From Sediminicola sp047612485 (lineage in GTDB: Bacteria; Bacteroidota; Bacteroidia; Flavobacteriales; Flavobacteriaceae): a DNA stretch of 15,995 nucleotides. The stretch is from positions 1 to 15,995 of the forward strand of contig JBLGAT010000062.1 of the NCBI GenBank assembly GCA_047612485.1. Direction: 5' to 3'. The stretch's first letter is position 1; each line of letters starts with the position of its first letter. This document shows, piece after piece, positions 1-6,705 of this stretch. Both the position numbers and the translations under genes were made by a program. Under the pieces are notes generated by a model. That model worked only from the letters and a program-made list of their open reading frames with translations, was not told the DNA's origin and searched no databases.

Positions 1-113
1 AGTTTTATGGTATTTGTCCAATAATATTTTTGCTTTGTTTTATACGAAAGGCATCATTTTTTTAGTTATAAAAGGTGTTGTTATTCGGTAAACTAGTTCT
101 AAAACAGAAATGT

Positions 114-515
114 ATGAGCACTTTTGAAGAAAAATTGAGCATTCTCTCTGAAATGATAGCATTTGCAAGAGTAGACCATTCAGTTAAAACGGAAGAATAT
201 AATTTTTTGTTAAATGTAGCTAATCAGTTAGGGGTAGATAAACAAATTTTTGATTCCTTGTTTGATAAAACTGCCCTGCCTGTGTTCTTAAAGTCGGAGG
301 CTGAGCGCATACTGCAGTTTCATAGATTGGTCTTGTTGATGAACGTGGATAGGACCGATTCCTCCTTGGAGGTGGCCTTGTTGCACAATATAGGGTTGGG
401 AATGGGCTTGCCGCCCACGGCTATAGAACAAGTGCTTACCATTATGCACAAATACCCTGACAAGATTATACCTCCGGAGATTCTCATTAATATATTTAAG
501 ATTCATTATAATTGA
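114..515 (+). CDS. TerB-like small helical protein
   Basis: A 133-residue, probably cytosolic, all-helical protein resembling the TerB/tellurite-resistance fold. Visible features are an N-terminal helix with an A-x-V-D-H segment (residues 17-22), the pattern EYNFLLNVANQLGV (28-41), and the second half VDRTDSSLEVALLHNIGLGMGLPP (78-101), whose spacing of acidic residues and the Gly-Leu-Gly-Met-Gly-Leu turn recall the acidic, metal-binding halves of TerB. I start it at the ATG at 114; an in-frame GTG at 75 would add 13 residues that do not look conserved. No other ter gene (terC, terD, terZ) is nearby, so a tellurite role is not supported. From memory, relatives in flavobacterial genomes sometimes carry the label 'excinuclease ABC subunit B', which does not fit: no helicase motif is present and the true uvrB lies at 2678-4666. 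Family assignment is moderate; function is unknown. Confidence 0.7.
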   Translation: MSTFEEKLSILSEMIAFARVDHSVKTEEYNFLLNVANQLGVDKQIFDSLFDKTALPVFLKSEAERILQFHRLVLLMNVDRTDSSLEVALLHNIGLGMGLPPTAIEQVLTIMHKYPDKIIPPEILINIFKIHYN

Positions 516-544
516 ATAAAGCGACATTATGTCGCTTTATTTTT
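516..544 (+). terminator. Rho-independent terminator of the TerB-like gene
   Basis: Starting one base after the stop codon, bases 516-526 pair with 530-540 around the 3-base loop 527-529, giving an 11-bp stem with a GC-containing centre (GCGACA/TGTCGC). The 3' side runs into five T residues (540-544). It separates the TerB-like gene from hsp20. The stem contains the core GACATTATGTC, which recurs almost exactly 32 bp downstream. Confidence 0.85.
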
Positions 545-552
545 GCAGCAAA

Positions 553-592
553 ATGACATTGTGTCATGTAATTGAGGTTGGTATATATTTTG
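553..592 (+). promoter_or_regulatory. Candidate hsp20 promoter with palindrome over the -33 element
   Basis: A perfect 6-bp inverted repeat, ATGACA-TTG-TGTCAT, occupies 553-567. Its central TTG (559-561) is positioned like a flavobacterial -33 element: 22 bp downstream, at 584-592, lies TATATTTTG, one T longer than the consensus TAnnTTTG -7 element. Transcription would then begin near 598, about 40 bases before the hsp20 ATG. A palindrome centred on the -33 element is a typical place for a repressor site. The promoter consensus is established for Bacteroidota; the assignment here is inference because the -7 match is imperfect. Confidence 0.4.
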
Positions 593-624
593 AATTAGAC
601 TATAAAAATAATAGTTGTCTAATT
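593..624 (+). repeat. Inverted repeat in the hsp20 leader
   Basis: AATTAGAC (593-600) is perfectly repeated in inverse orientation as GTCTAATT (617-624), with a 16-base A/T-rich spacer, ending 15 bases before the hsp20 ATG. An alternative shorter pairing, ACTAT (599-603) with ATAGT (611-615), overlaps it. It could act as DNA (operator near the start of transcription) or as a weak, temperature-sensitive mRNA hairpin. The sequence does not decide between these. Confidence 0.5.
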
Positions 625-639
625 AAAATATTGATAGCC

Positions 640-1065
640 ATGAGCAACATTAAAAGAAGTCACCCGCTGTTTCCTTCCTTAATGAATGAAATTTTAAAAC
701 CGGATTGGTTTGGAGGTCTGGATAACTACAGTAGCTCCGTACCTGCGGTAAACATTAAAGAAAATGAAACTAATTTTGAATTGGAATTGGCCGTTCCAGG
801 AAGAAAAAAGGAAGATTTTAACATAGAAATGGATCACGATGTCCTGACCATTTCTTCTGAAATCAAGCATGAAGAGAATATTTCTGAAGATCAGTATACG
901 AGAAGGGAATTTTCCTATTCTTCATTTAAAAGGGCATTCACATTGCCGGACACCATCGATTCCGAGAATATCAATGCTTCTTATGACGATGGGATCTTAA
1001 GATTTGTTCTTCCAAAAAAAGATGAGGCCTTGCCAAAACCAAAAAGAATGATTGAGATTGCTTAA
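640..1065 (+). CDS. hsp20: Small heat-shock protein, Hsp20/alpha-crystallin family
   Basis: ATP-independent cytosolic holdase chaperone that binds unfolding proteins during heat or other stress and passes them to the DnaK/ClpB refolding machinery. The 141-residue length is usual for bacterial Hsp20. A short N-terminal arm (1-33) is followed by the alpha-crystallin domain (about 34-125) with the characteristic VPGRKKEDFNIEM and D-x-L-T-I strands, the F-x-R-x-F-x-LP segment (FKRAFTLP, 96-103) and the G-I-L motif (118-120). The C-terminal I-E-I (138-140) is the I-x-I anchor used in oligomer assembly. I choose the ATG at 640 because the open frame upstream back to 529 reads through the terminator and regulatory repeats and encodes nothing Hsp20-like. 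It is monocistronic, flanked by terminators on both sides. The inverted repeats at 541-624 suggest regulated expression. Confidence 0.95.
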   Translation: MSNIKRSHPLFPSLMNEILKPDWFGGLDNYSSSVPAVNIKENETNFELELAVPGRKKEDFNIEMDHDVLTISSEIKHEENISEDQYTRREFSYSSFKRAFTLPDTIDSENINASYDDGILRFVLPKKDEALPKPKRMIEIA

Positions 1066-1102
1066 ATGAATTTAGGTTGGTTTAGTTAATTTGTTTCTAA
1101 AG

Positions 1103-1130
1103 GCACCATGTTGATACATGGTGCTTTTTT
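1103..1130 (+). terminator. Terminator after hsp20, shared end with M20 gene
   Basis: Bases 1103-1111 pair perfectly with 1116-1124 (GCACCATGT / ACATGGTGC) around a TGAT loop, followed by six T residues (1125-1130). This is a textbook terminator for hsp20. The opposite-strand M20 gene ends inside the T run (its stop codon is 1129-1131). Read on the minus strand, only three T residues follow the stem, so it probably works less well for that gene. Confidence 0.9.
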
Positions 1131-2667
1131 AGTTGGGAATAGGTTCGTCCAAAATAGCCAAACAGCTTTGAATGCCTTCCATGTAGTTTCCCAATCTCAA
1201 ATTTTCATTTGGCGCATGGATGTTATTGTCAGGATTGGGTATTCTTATGGACACCGCAGGGATTCCCAGAGTTTCTATAAAGGCCCCAATAGGTTGTGAC
1301 CCTCCAGTTGTTCTCATATTTATAACTTCATCGCCGAAGATGCGATTTAGGGCTCTATTGAGCATATGTCCAACGTTGGTGTCGAAATCAGTTCTAAAGG
1401 CTTTAGAACCCAGTTTATAGGTAAATGAAGCCAATTTAGGGTAGTTCTTCCTTTCCTCTTCGGTAGGGATGCTATCCACCAAATGAAAACCTTCACTACT
1501 GATAAAATTTCGTAAGGATTTCATCAATTTATCCCCATCGGATTCGGGTACCAAACGCATATCAATTTCCACGATGACCTCGTTGGGTATTATTGTGCGT
1601 ACCTCCTTACCAACATATGCCGCTTCAAGACCCCTAATATTTAGGGACGGGTATTGTAATGCTTCTTGATAGGTGGCGCCTATACCTTCCTGCTCTACAA
1701 TGCCCAAATCTAGTTTTATTCTATCCAGATCTTCGGGAAGACTGTTCAATACTTTCTTTTCATTTTCCGATAAATTGATCCCATCATAAAATCCAGGTAA
1801 GGTTACCCTGCCGCTTTCATCCTTTAATTTTCCCAGTAATCGAGCGGTGCTAAAGACAGGGTTTGGGGCAAAGTTGCCATATTGACCGCTGTGCAGTGGA
1901 ACTTTGGGGCCAAATACTTTTAAAGTTGCCGTTGCAATTCCCCTTGCCCCATATGTTAGGGTGGGTAAATTGGATAAATGTCTTGTGCCATCCATGATCA
2001 AAACCGCATCTGCTTTTAGAAGGTCTTGGTTTTTTTTGACGGTTTCAGGTAAAAGGGGAGAGCCAAGTTCTTCTTGGAAATCCATAATTACCTTGATATT
2101 GTAGGCTGGTTTTTTTTTCTTGCTCTGTAATATTTGTAAGGCCGTAATCAAGGACATGGCAGGACCTTTGGAGTCGGAGGAAGATCTGGCAAAAATTCTC
2201 CATTCCGGATTGTAAGTGGTTTTTAAGCTTTCAAAATTGATGTCCTTCCATTGGTCCACTCCTACGGGTTCTTTTAGAACGGGGAGAAAAGGGTTTTTTT
2301 GCTCCCATTTGGTTGTGTCTACTGGTTGTCCGTCTATCTGCAGATAAAAAAGGACAGTTTTTGCATTTTTATGGAAGGTTTTTTCGGCAAATAACAAGGG
2401 AGCTCCCCCAGTAGGGATCACCTGGGATTTGAAGTCCAAATCAGCGAACAGCTCCTGACATTTTTTTAGATTGGTTTGGATCTGTTCAGGATTATGACCA
2501 TCATTTGGTATTTCTAAAAACGTTTTCAGTTGTAGGACCGCCTCAGGAAATTTCTTATGTGATAAATTGAGGATCTCTCCTTTTGAAAGGGTTTGGGAAT
2601 GAACAATGAAAGAAAATAAAATAAACAACAATAGGGTGATGGTCAAGTGGTTCCTTTCTTTTCTCAT
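1129..2667 (-). CDS. Exported M20-family metallohydrolase (peptidase-like)
   Basis: A 512-residue M20/M25/M40-type hydrolase, the family of di-zinc aminoacylases, carboxypeptidases and dipeptidases. From the ATG at 2667 it begins with a signal peptide (KER, hydrophobic LTITLLLFILFSFIV, then HSQ), so it is probably periplasmic; a longer frame from 2709 would overlap uvrB. Visible family landmarks are D112 in QIDGQPV, D165 in SSSDSKGP (bridging Asp), the catalytic/ligand pair E199-E200 in FQEELGSP, D226 in LIMDGTR, H259 in PLHSGQYGN (dimerisation-domain His) and H484 in NNIHAPNE. The first ligand of the usual H-x-D motif is Gln110 (codon at 2338-2340), so the metal site is altered or this is a distinct subfamily. 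It starts 10 bp after uvrB and is probably co-transcribed with it, without an evident functional link. The substrate cannot be told from sequence. Confidence 0.9.
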   Translation of the reverse strand: MRKERNHLTITLLLFILFSFIVHSQTLSKGEILNLSHKKFPEAVLQLKTFLEIPNDGHNPEQIQTNLKKCQELFADLDFKSQVIPTGGAPLLFAEKTFHKNAKTVLFYLQIDGQPVDTTKWEQKNPFLPVLKEPVGVDQWKDINFESLKTTYNPEWRIFARSSSDSKGPAMSLITALQILQSKKKKPAYNIKVIMDFQEELGSPLLPETVKKNQDLLKADAVLIMDGTRHLSNLPTLTYGARGIATATLKVFGPKVPLHSGQYGNFAPNPVFSTARLLGKLKDESGRVTLPGFYDGINLSENEKKVLNSLPEDLDRIKLDLGIVEQEGIGATYQEALQYPSLNIRGLEAAYVGKEVRTIIPNEVIVEIDMRLVPESDGDKLMKSLRNFISSEGFHLVDSIPTEEERKNYPKLASFTYKLGSKAFRTDFDTNVGHMLNRALNRIFGDEVINMRTTGGSQPIGAFIETLGIPAVSIRIPNPDNNIHAPNENLRLGNYMEGIQSCLAILDEPIPN

Positions 2668-2677
2668 GGTTTTATAG

Positions 2678-4666
2678 TTATTCCTGTTCTTGGAGCATTT
2701 TAATCTCATCCCTTAATTTGGCAGCTTGCATAAAATCCAATTCCTTGGCCGCCTTTTCCATGGCCTTTCTTTTGTCCCTGATAATCTGTTCCTTCTGCTC
2801 TATCGTAATGTATTTTAGGTCTGGTTCTGCCGCCCGCATTTCTTCTTTTTCAAAATGGTAGGCAGATACCGAATTTTTTGTCAGGGCATTGTCCAAGCTT
2901 TTGTTCAGAGCCATTGGCACTAAATTGTTTTCTGTATTATAGGCTATTTGTTTTTCCCTTCTATAATTGGTTTCATCTATTGTTTTTTGCATGCTGGCGG
3001 TTATCTTATCGGCATACATTATTGCTCTTCCATTAAGATTTCTTGCGGCCCTTCCCACGGTCTGTGTCAAGGATCTCGAACTACGCAGGAATCCTTCTTT
3101 ATCGGCGTCCAAAATGGCAACCAAGGAAACTTCGGGTAAATCCAATCCTTCCCTTAATAGGTTCACTCCAATCAGTACGTCAAAAATTCCTTTTCGAAGA
3201 TCCTGCATGATTTCCACACGTTCCAAGGTATCCACATCACTATGGATATAGCGACATCTAACATTGATTCGGGTTAAATATTTTGCAAGCTCCTCTGCCA
3301 TACGTTTGGTCAACGTGGTCACAAGTGTCCTTTCATCTCTTTCTACCCGCAGTTGTATCTCTTCTACAAGATCATCGATTTGGTTTTGGCTGGGGCGTAT
3401 TTCTATAATCGGGTCTAGGAGCCCTGTAGGGCGAATGACTTGCTCTACATACACACCTTGACTCAATTTTAATTCGTAATCTGCAGGCGTGGCACTCACA
3501 TAAAGGGTCTGGTTCTGTAAGGCTTCAAACTCTTCAAACTTTAAAGGCCTATTGTCCATAGCGGCCGGTAATCTAAATCCGTAATCCACCAAATTTACCT
3601 TTCTGGATCTGTCCCCACCGTACATGGCGTGAACCTGCGGTAAAGTAACGTGGCTTTCATCGATTACCATTAGGTAGTCGTCAGGAAAATAATCCAATAG
3701 GCAAAAAGGCCGGGTGCCGGCTTGCCTTCCGTCCAGGTATCGGGAGTAGTTTTCGATGCCCGAGCAATAGCCCAATTCCCTGATCATCTCCAGATCAAAA
3801 TTTGTACGCTCCTCCAAACGTTTCGCCTCCAGTGGTTTTCCTGTTTCTTGGAAATAGGCGATCTGCTTCATCAGATCATCTTGAATCTGATGGATGGCAT
3901 TCTGCAGTATGTCCGGGGAGGTGACAAACATGTTCGCAGGATAAATATTTAAGGTTTCGTATATCTCTACCACCTTATTTTTAAAAGGATCGAAAGCTTC
4001 AATTTCTTCAATTTCATCTCCGAAAAAATGGATCCTAAAGGCATGGTCGGCATAACTGGGAAATACATCCACCACATCGCCCTTTACCCTGAAATTACCG
4101 TTCCTAAAATCTGCAGTAGTCCGTGAATATAGACTCTGCACAAGTTGATGTAAAAATTTTGTGCGGGATATGACCTGATCCTTATGGATGGAAATGACAT
4201 TTTTTTTAAATTCAACCGGGTTCCCAATACCGTACAGACAAGAAACTGATGCTACCACCAAAACGTCTCTCCGTCCAGAAAGCAGGGAGGAGGTGGTGCT
4301 TAATCGCAACTTTTCTATGTCCTCATTAATGGATAGGTCTTTTTCAATATACGTTCCCGAAGTAGGGATATAGGCCTCCGGTTGGTAATAATCATAGTAG
4401 GAAACGAAATATTCCACAGCATTCTCTGGAAAGAACTGTTTAAATTCCGAATACAATTGGGCTGCTAAAGTTTTATTATGTGCCAATACCAAGGTTGGCT
4501 TTTGGACTGATTCAATCACGTTGGCAACGGTAAAGGTTTTTCCAGACCCTGTGACCCCTAAAAGGGTTTGGTACGGTTCATTGGATTCAATGCCCTCCAC
4601 CAATTCCTTTATGGCCTTAGGCTGATCTCCGGTAGGTTTAAATTCCGATACTACTTTGAATTTCAT
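2678..4666 (-). CDS. uvrB: Excinuclease ABC subunit UvrB
   Basis: Damage-verifying ATPase/helicase of nucleotide excision repair. UvrA loads it on DNA, it checks the lesion by strand separation, then recruits UvrC for dual incision. At 662 residues it is full length. Motifs in order: N-terminal DQPKAI (Q-motif-like), Walker A GVTGSGKT (37-44), the tyrosine-rich beta-hairpin YYDYYQPEAYIP (90-101), Walker B/DESH (336-339), helicase motifs in the C-terminal RecA domain (GVNLLREGLDLPEVSL; QTVGRAARN), and the C-terminal UVR domain (about 625-660, K-AAKELDFMQAAKLRDEI) that binds UvrC. The start ATG at 4666 gives the conserved beginning MKFKVVSEFKPTGDQP. No key residue is missing. It is preceded by 146 bp that contain an inverted repeat (4710-4730) and is followed after 10 bp by the M20 gene. 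Confidence 0.98.
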   Translation of the reverse strand: MKFKVVSEFKPTGDQPKAIKELVEGIESNEPYQTLLGVTGSGKTFTVANVIESVQKPTLVLAHNKTLAAQLYSEFKQFFPENAVEYFVSYYDYYQPEAYIPTSGTYIEKDLSINEDIEKLRLSTTSSLLSGRRDVLVVASVSCLYGIGNPVEFKKNVISIHKDQVISRTKFLHQLVQSLYSRTTADFRNGNFRVKGDVVDVFPSYADHAFRIHFFGDEIEEIEAFDPFKNKVVEIYETLNIYPANMFVTSPDILQNAIHQIQDDLMKQIAYFQETGKPLEAKRLEERTNFDLEMIRELGYCSGIENYSRYLDGRQAGTRPFCLLDYFPDDYLMVIDESHVTLPQVHAMYGGDRSRKVNLVDYGFRLPAAMDNRPLKFEEFEALQNQTLYVSATPADYELKLSQGVYVEQVIRPTGLLDPIIEIRPSQNQIDDLVEEIQLRVERDERTLVTTLTKRMAEELAKYLTRINVRCRYIHSDVDTLERVEIMQDLRKGIFDVLIGVNLLREGLDLPEVSLVAILDADKEGFLRSSRSLTQTVGRAARNLNGRAIMYADKITASMQKTIDETNYRREKQIAYNTENNLVPMALNKSLDNALTKNSVSAYHFEKEEMRAAEPDLKYITIEQKEQIIRDKRKAMEKAAKELDFMQAAKLRDEIKMLQEQE

Positions 4667-4709
4667 CTTGTAAAATTACGAAAGAAGGATGGTATAAGTA
4701 GTTCAAGGC

Positions 4710-4730
4710 AACGAATTTTAACGATTCGTT
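4710..4730. repeat. Inverted repeat upstream of uvrB
   Basis: AACGAAT (4710-4716) and ATTCGTT (4724-4730) form a perfect 7-bp inverted repeat with a 7-base spacer, centred about 54 bp before the uvrB start. No T run follows it on the minus strand, so it is not a standard terminator for the permease gene. An operator is possible but unproven. The rest of the 146-bp gap between permease and uvrB shows nothing else I can name. Confidence 0.45.
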
Positions 4731-4812
4731 TGTATCTCAAATGGTTTTAAAAAAAATGACTTGAAGAAAATATCCAATCAAAAAGTTTCGTATTGCTCAA
4801 GCTTCCCAACAA

Positions 4813-5652
4813 CTACAGATCCCTTTTTTTCAACAAGGCATAGGACCCGTATATAAAACAAGCGGTCCAGAAAAGCACTATGAGTATTTCATACCAGTGC
4901 ACCACATAGTCCATATTGAATTTCTCACCAATCTGTTTGGCCACAGATTGGACGGCGCCCAGTCTGGAAAATGGTTCTTTCAATAAATTGGACATGGATT
5001 CTAAAGGAAGATAATCCATAACCTTTTCAGAGGCTTCCTTGCCTATTAAGCCCCAAACAAGAAAACGGATTCCCAAATTTTCAAAAATGGCCCAAAGGAT
5101 AAGAAAGCCCAAAGCGAAGGCAGAGCGCTTCACCAGTATGCCCAAAAATAGGCAGAAGGAAAAAAAACCTACCAATTTTATAAAGAATGCCAACAGATAT
5201 TCCAACTCTGAAAAAATGATTGAAATTTCGGTATAATCTGAATAGATAAGTCCCAAGATCAAGGAGACCGCAAAGACAAAAATAGTGGATATCAAAGAAA
5301 AGGAAATGACCGTTAAAAACTTTGAAAGCACAAACTCCTTTTTGGACAGGCCGTCGATTAGGTTTTGTTTTATCGTTTTATTGCTATATTCATTGGCCAT
5401 CATCGAGACGATGACTATGGCCAGGAACAATTTAAAGATGGCGGTGACATAGGTGTTAAAATGCCAGATATATGGGAAATTGAAAATTCCCTGTTCCGCC
5501 AGATGAAATTTAACCGGGCCAATATCAAACTTTACCGCTGCTATCAAAGCTATGGAAGTGAGCAGGATAAAGTAGGATATGATAAGAGCCTTACTGGCCC
5601 TATTGTTCCAAAGTTTTATAAATTCTATTTCTAACAATCTTTTCATAATCAA
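4813..5652 (-). CDS. ABC-2 type transporter permease
   Basis: Membrane subunit of the ABC exporter whose ATPase is encoded 41 bp upstream. The 279-residue protein has six predicted transmembrane segments at about 22-40, 66-85, 113-137, 152-174, 178-200 and 252-273, the usual ABC-2 layout. The cytoplasmic loop after the second segment reads NEYSNKTIKQNLIDGLSKKEF (first 20 residues: 87-106), the signature of ABC-2/BcrB-NatB-like permeases that contact the ATPase. The start could be M1 (5652) or M3 (5646, MKRLLE); the latter matches common N-termini of the family equally well. Substrate unknown: relatives export peptides, antibiotics or sodium. The gene ends 146 bp before uvrB without a clear terminator. 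Confidence 0.9.
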   Translation of the reverse strand: MIMKRLLEIEFIKLWNNRASKALIISYFILLTSIALIAAVKFDIGPVKFHLAEQGIFNFPYIWHFNTYVTAIFKLFLAIVIVSMMANEYSNKTIKQNLIDGLSKKEFVLSKFLTVISFSLISTIFVFAVSLILGLIYSDYTEISIIFSELEYLLAFFIKLVGFFSFCLFLGILVKRSAFALGFLILWAIFENLGIRFLVWGLIGKEASEKVMDYLPLESMSNLLKEPFSRLGAVQSVAKQIGEKFNMDYVVHWYEILIVLFWTACFIYGSYALLKKRDL

Positions 5653-5693
5653 GTCAGTTGTTTTATATGAGGGTGCTTGGTTGGCTTATTTAT

Positions 5694-6611
5694 TTAGTTG
5701 GTAGCTGCCGACTGAGGCGAATTTTTTGTCAATGTCAAAAATTGTTCCTCTAAGCTTTCCTTGCGTTTTACTATATGTGAAAGCACGATACCTTTTTTGA
5801 AAAGCTCCTTATTGAGTTCCTCGGCATCTAGATCTTCGGATAGAAAGGCAGTAATCAGGCCGTTTTCCTCTTTTATCGCATTGAAATGGGAATCCTGTTT
5901 TAAATAGTCACTCAAACCCTTGAGGTCCTTAGTTTTTAGCTCAAAAAAGCCATGACTTCCCATCATACCATCCACAGGTCCTGAATATAACTTTTCCCCT
6001 TTCCTTAAAATCACAACATGACTGCATACTTTTTCAACTTCATCCAACAAATGTGAGGCCAATAGGATGGTGGTGCCCTGTGAGGCTATTTCTTTTATGA
6101 TTTCCCTTATTTGATGAATGCCCTGGGGGTCTAAACCGTTGGTCGGTTCATCCAATATTAGTATTTCCGGATTGTTCAAGAGGGCTGAGGCAATGGCCAA
6201 ACGTTGTTTCATGCCTAAGGAATAGGTTTGAAATTTACTATTTTTTCTATCCAATAGGCCAACCAATTCAAGTTTTTCTTCTATCTTATCGGTGCTTACA
6301 TCTTTTATCTTACAGACCAGTTTAAGATTTTGTACCGCTGTCATGTACGGATAAAAATTTGGACGCTCTATGATGGCGCCAACCCTTTTAAGTGCGTTAT
6401 GTGTGGAGACACTACCGTTGAACCAGTTAAATGAACCATTGGTTTTGTTGACTACATTCAACACAATGCCCAGGGTTGTTGATTTACCGCTCCCATTGGG
6501 ACCTAGTATACCGTATACATTTCCCTTTTCAATGGTGAATGATAGGTCTTTTACGGCGGTGAGATGGCCAAATTTTTTTGTCAAATGGTTTACAGAGAGG
6601 ATCGTTTCCAA
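5694..6611 (-). CDS. ABC transporter ATP-binding protein
   Basis: Nucleotide-binding subunit (305 residues) that powers the permease at 4813-5652. Motifs: Walker A GPNGSGKS (37-44); the Q-loop region is IIERPNFYPYM, with Glu at the usual Gln position, a variant also seen in bacitracin-exporter-like ATPases; signature YSLGMKQR (129-136); Walker B LILDEPTNGLDP (150-161); switch His186 in ASHLLDE. A C-terminal extension of about 85 residues follows the core domain, as in BcrA/NatA-type ATPases. The only in-frame start giving the conserved beginning METILSVNHLTKKFG is a TTG at 6609-6611; no in-frame ATG lies upstream. Divergent from the 6706 gene, with 94 bp between. First gene of the minus-strand run ATPase, permease, uvrB, M20. 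Confidence 0.93.
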   Translation of the reverse strand: METILSVNHLTKKFGHLTAVKDLSFTIEKGNVYGILGPNGSGKSTTLGIVLNVVNKTNGSFNWFNGSVSTHNALKRVGAIIERPNFYPYMTAVQNLKLVCKIKDVSTDKIEEKLELVGLLDRKNSKFQTYSLGMKQRLAIASALLNNPEILILDEPTNGLDPQGIHQIREIIKEIASQGTTILLASHLLDEVEKVCSHVVILRKGEKLYSGPVDGMMGSHGFFELKTKDLKGLSDYLKQDSHFNAIKEENGLITAFLSEDLDAEELNKELFKKGIVLSHIVKRKESLEEQFLTLTKNSPQSAATN

Positions 6612-6705
6612 AATTGGATTGGTTTTTGCATTGTTTATGGTAATTTGACGAAGAAAACCTTATTTTGTTACAATTAAACATCCTATAAAATTTTTTAAGT
6701 AGAAT

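Noticed and set aside
75..113. GTG-initiated extension of the TerB-like protein
   Set aside because: The added residues (LLFGKLVLKQKC) do not look like the family's start, whereas the ATG at 114 gives the typical MSTFEEKLSILSEM opening.
1..113. Promoter for the TerB-like gene (TATTTTTG at 25-32 matches TAnnTTTG)
   Set aside because: There is no TTG at the right distance within the window, the leader would be about 75 bases, and A/T-rich DNA yields such matches by chance; left out of the feature list.
529..639. Upstream extension of the Hsp20 frame to 529
   Set aside because: The extension runs through the terminator loop and the palindromic regulatory region and contains no Hsp20-like sequence.
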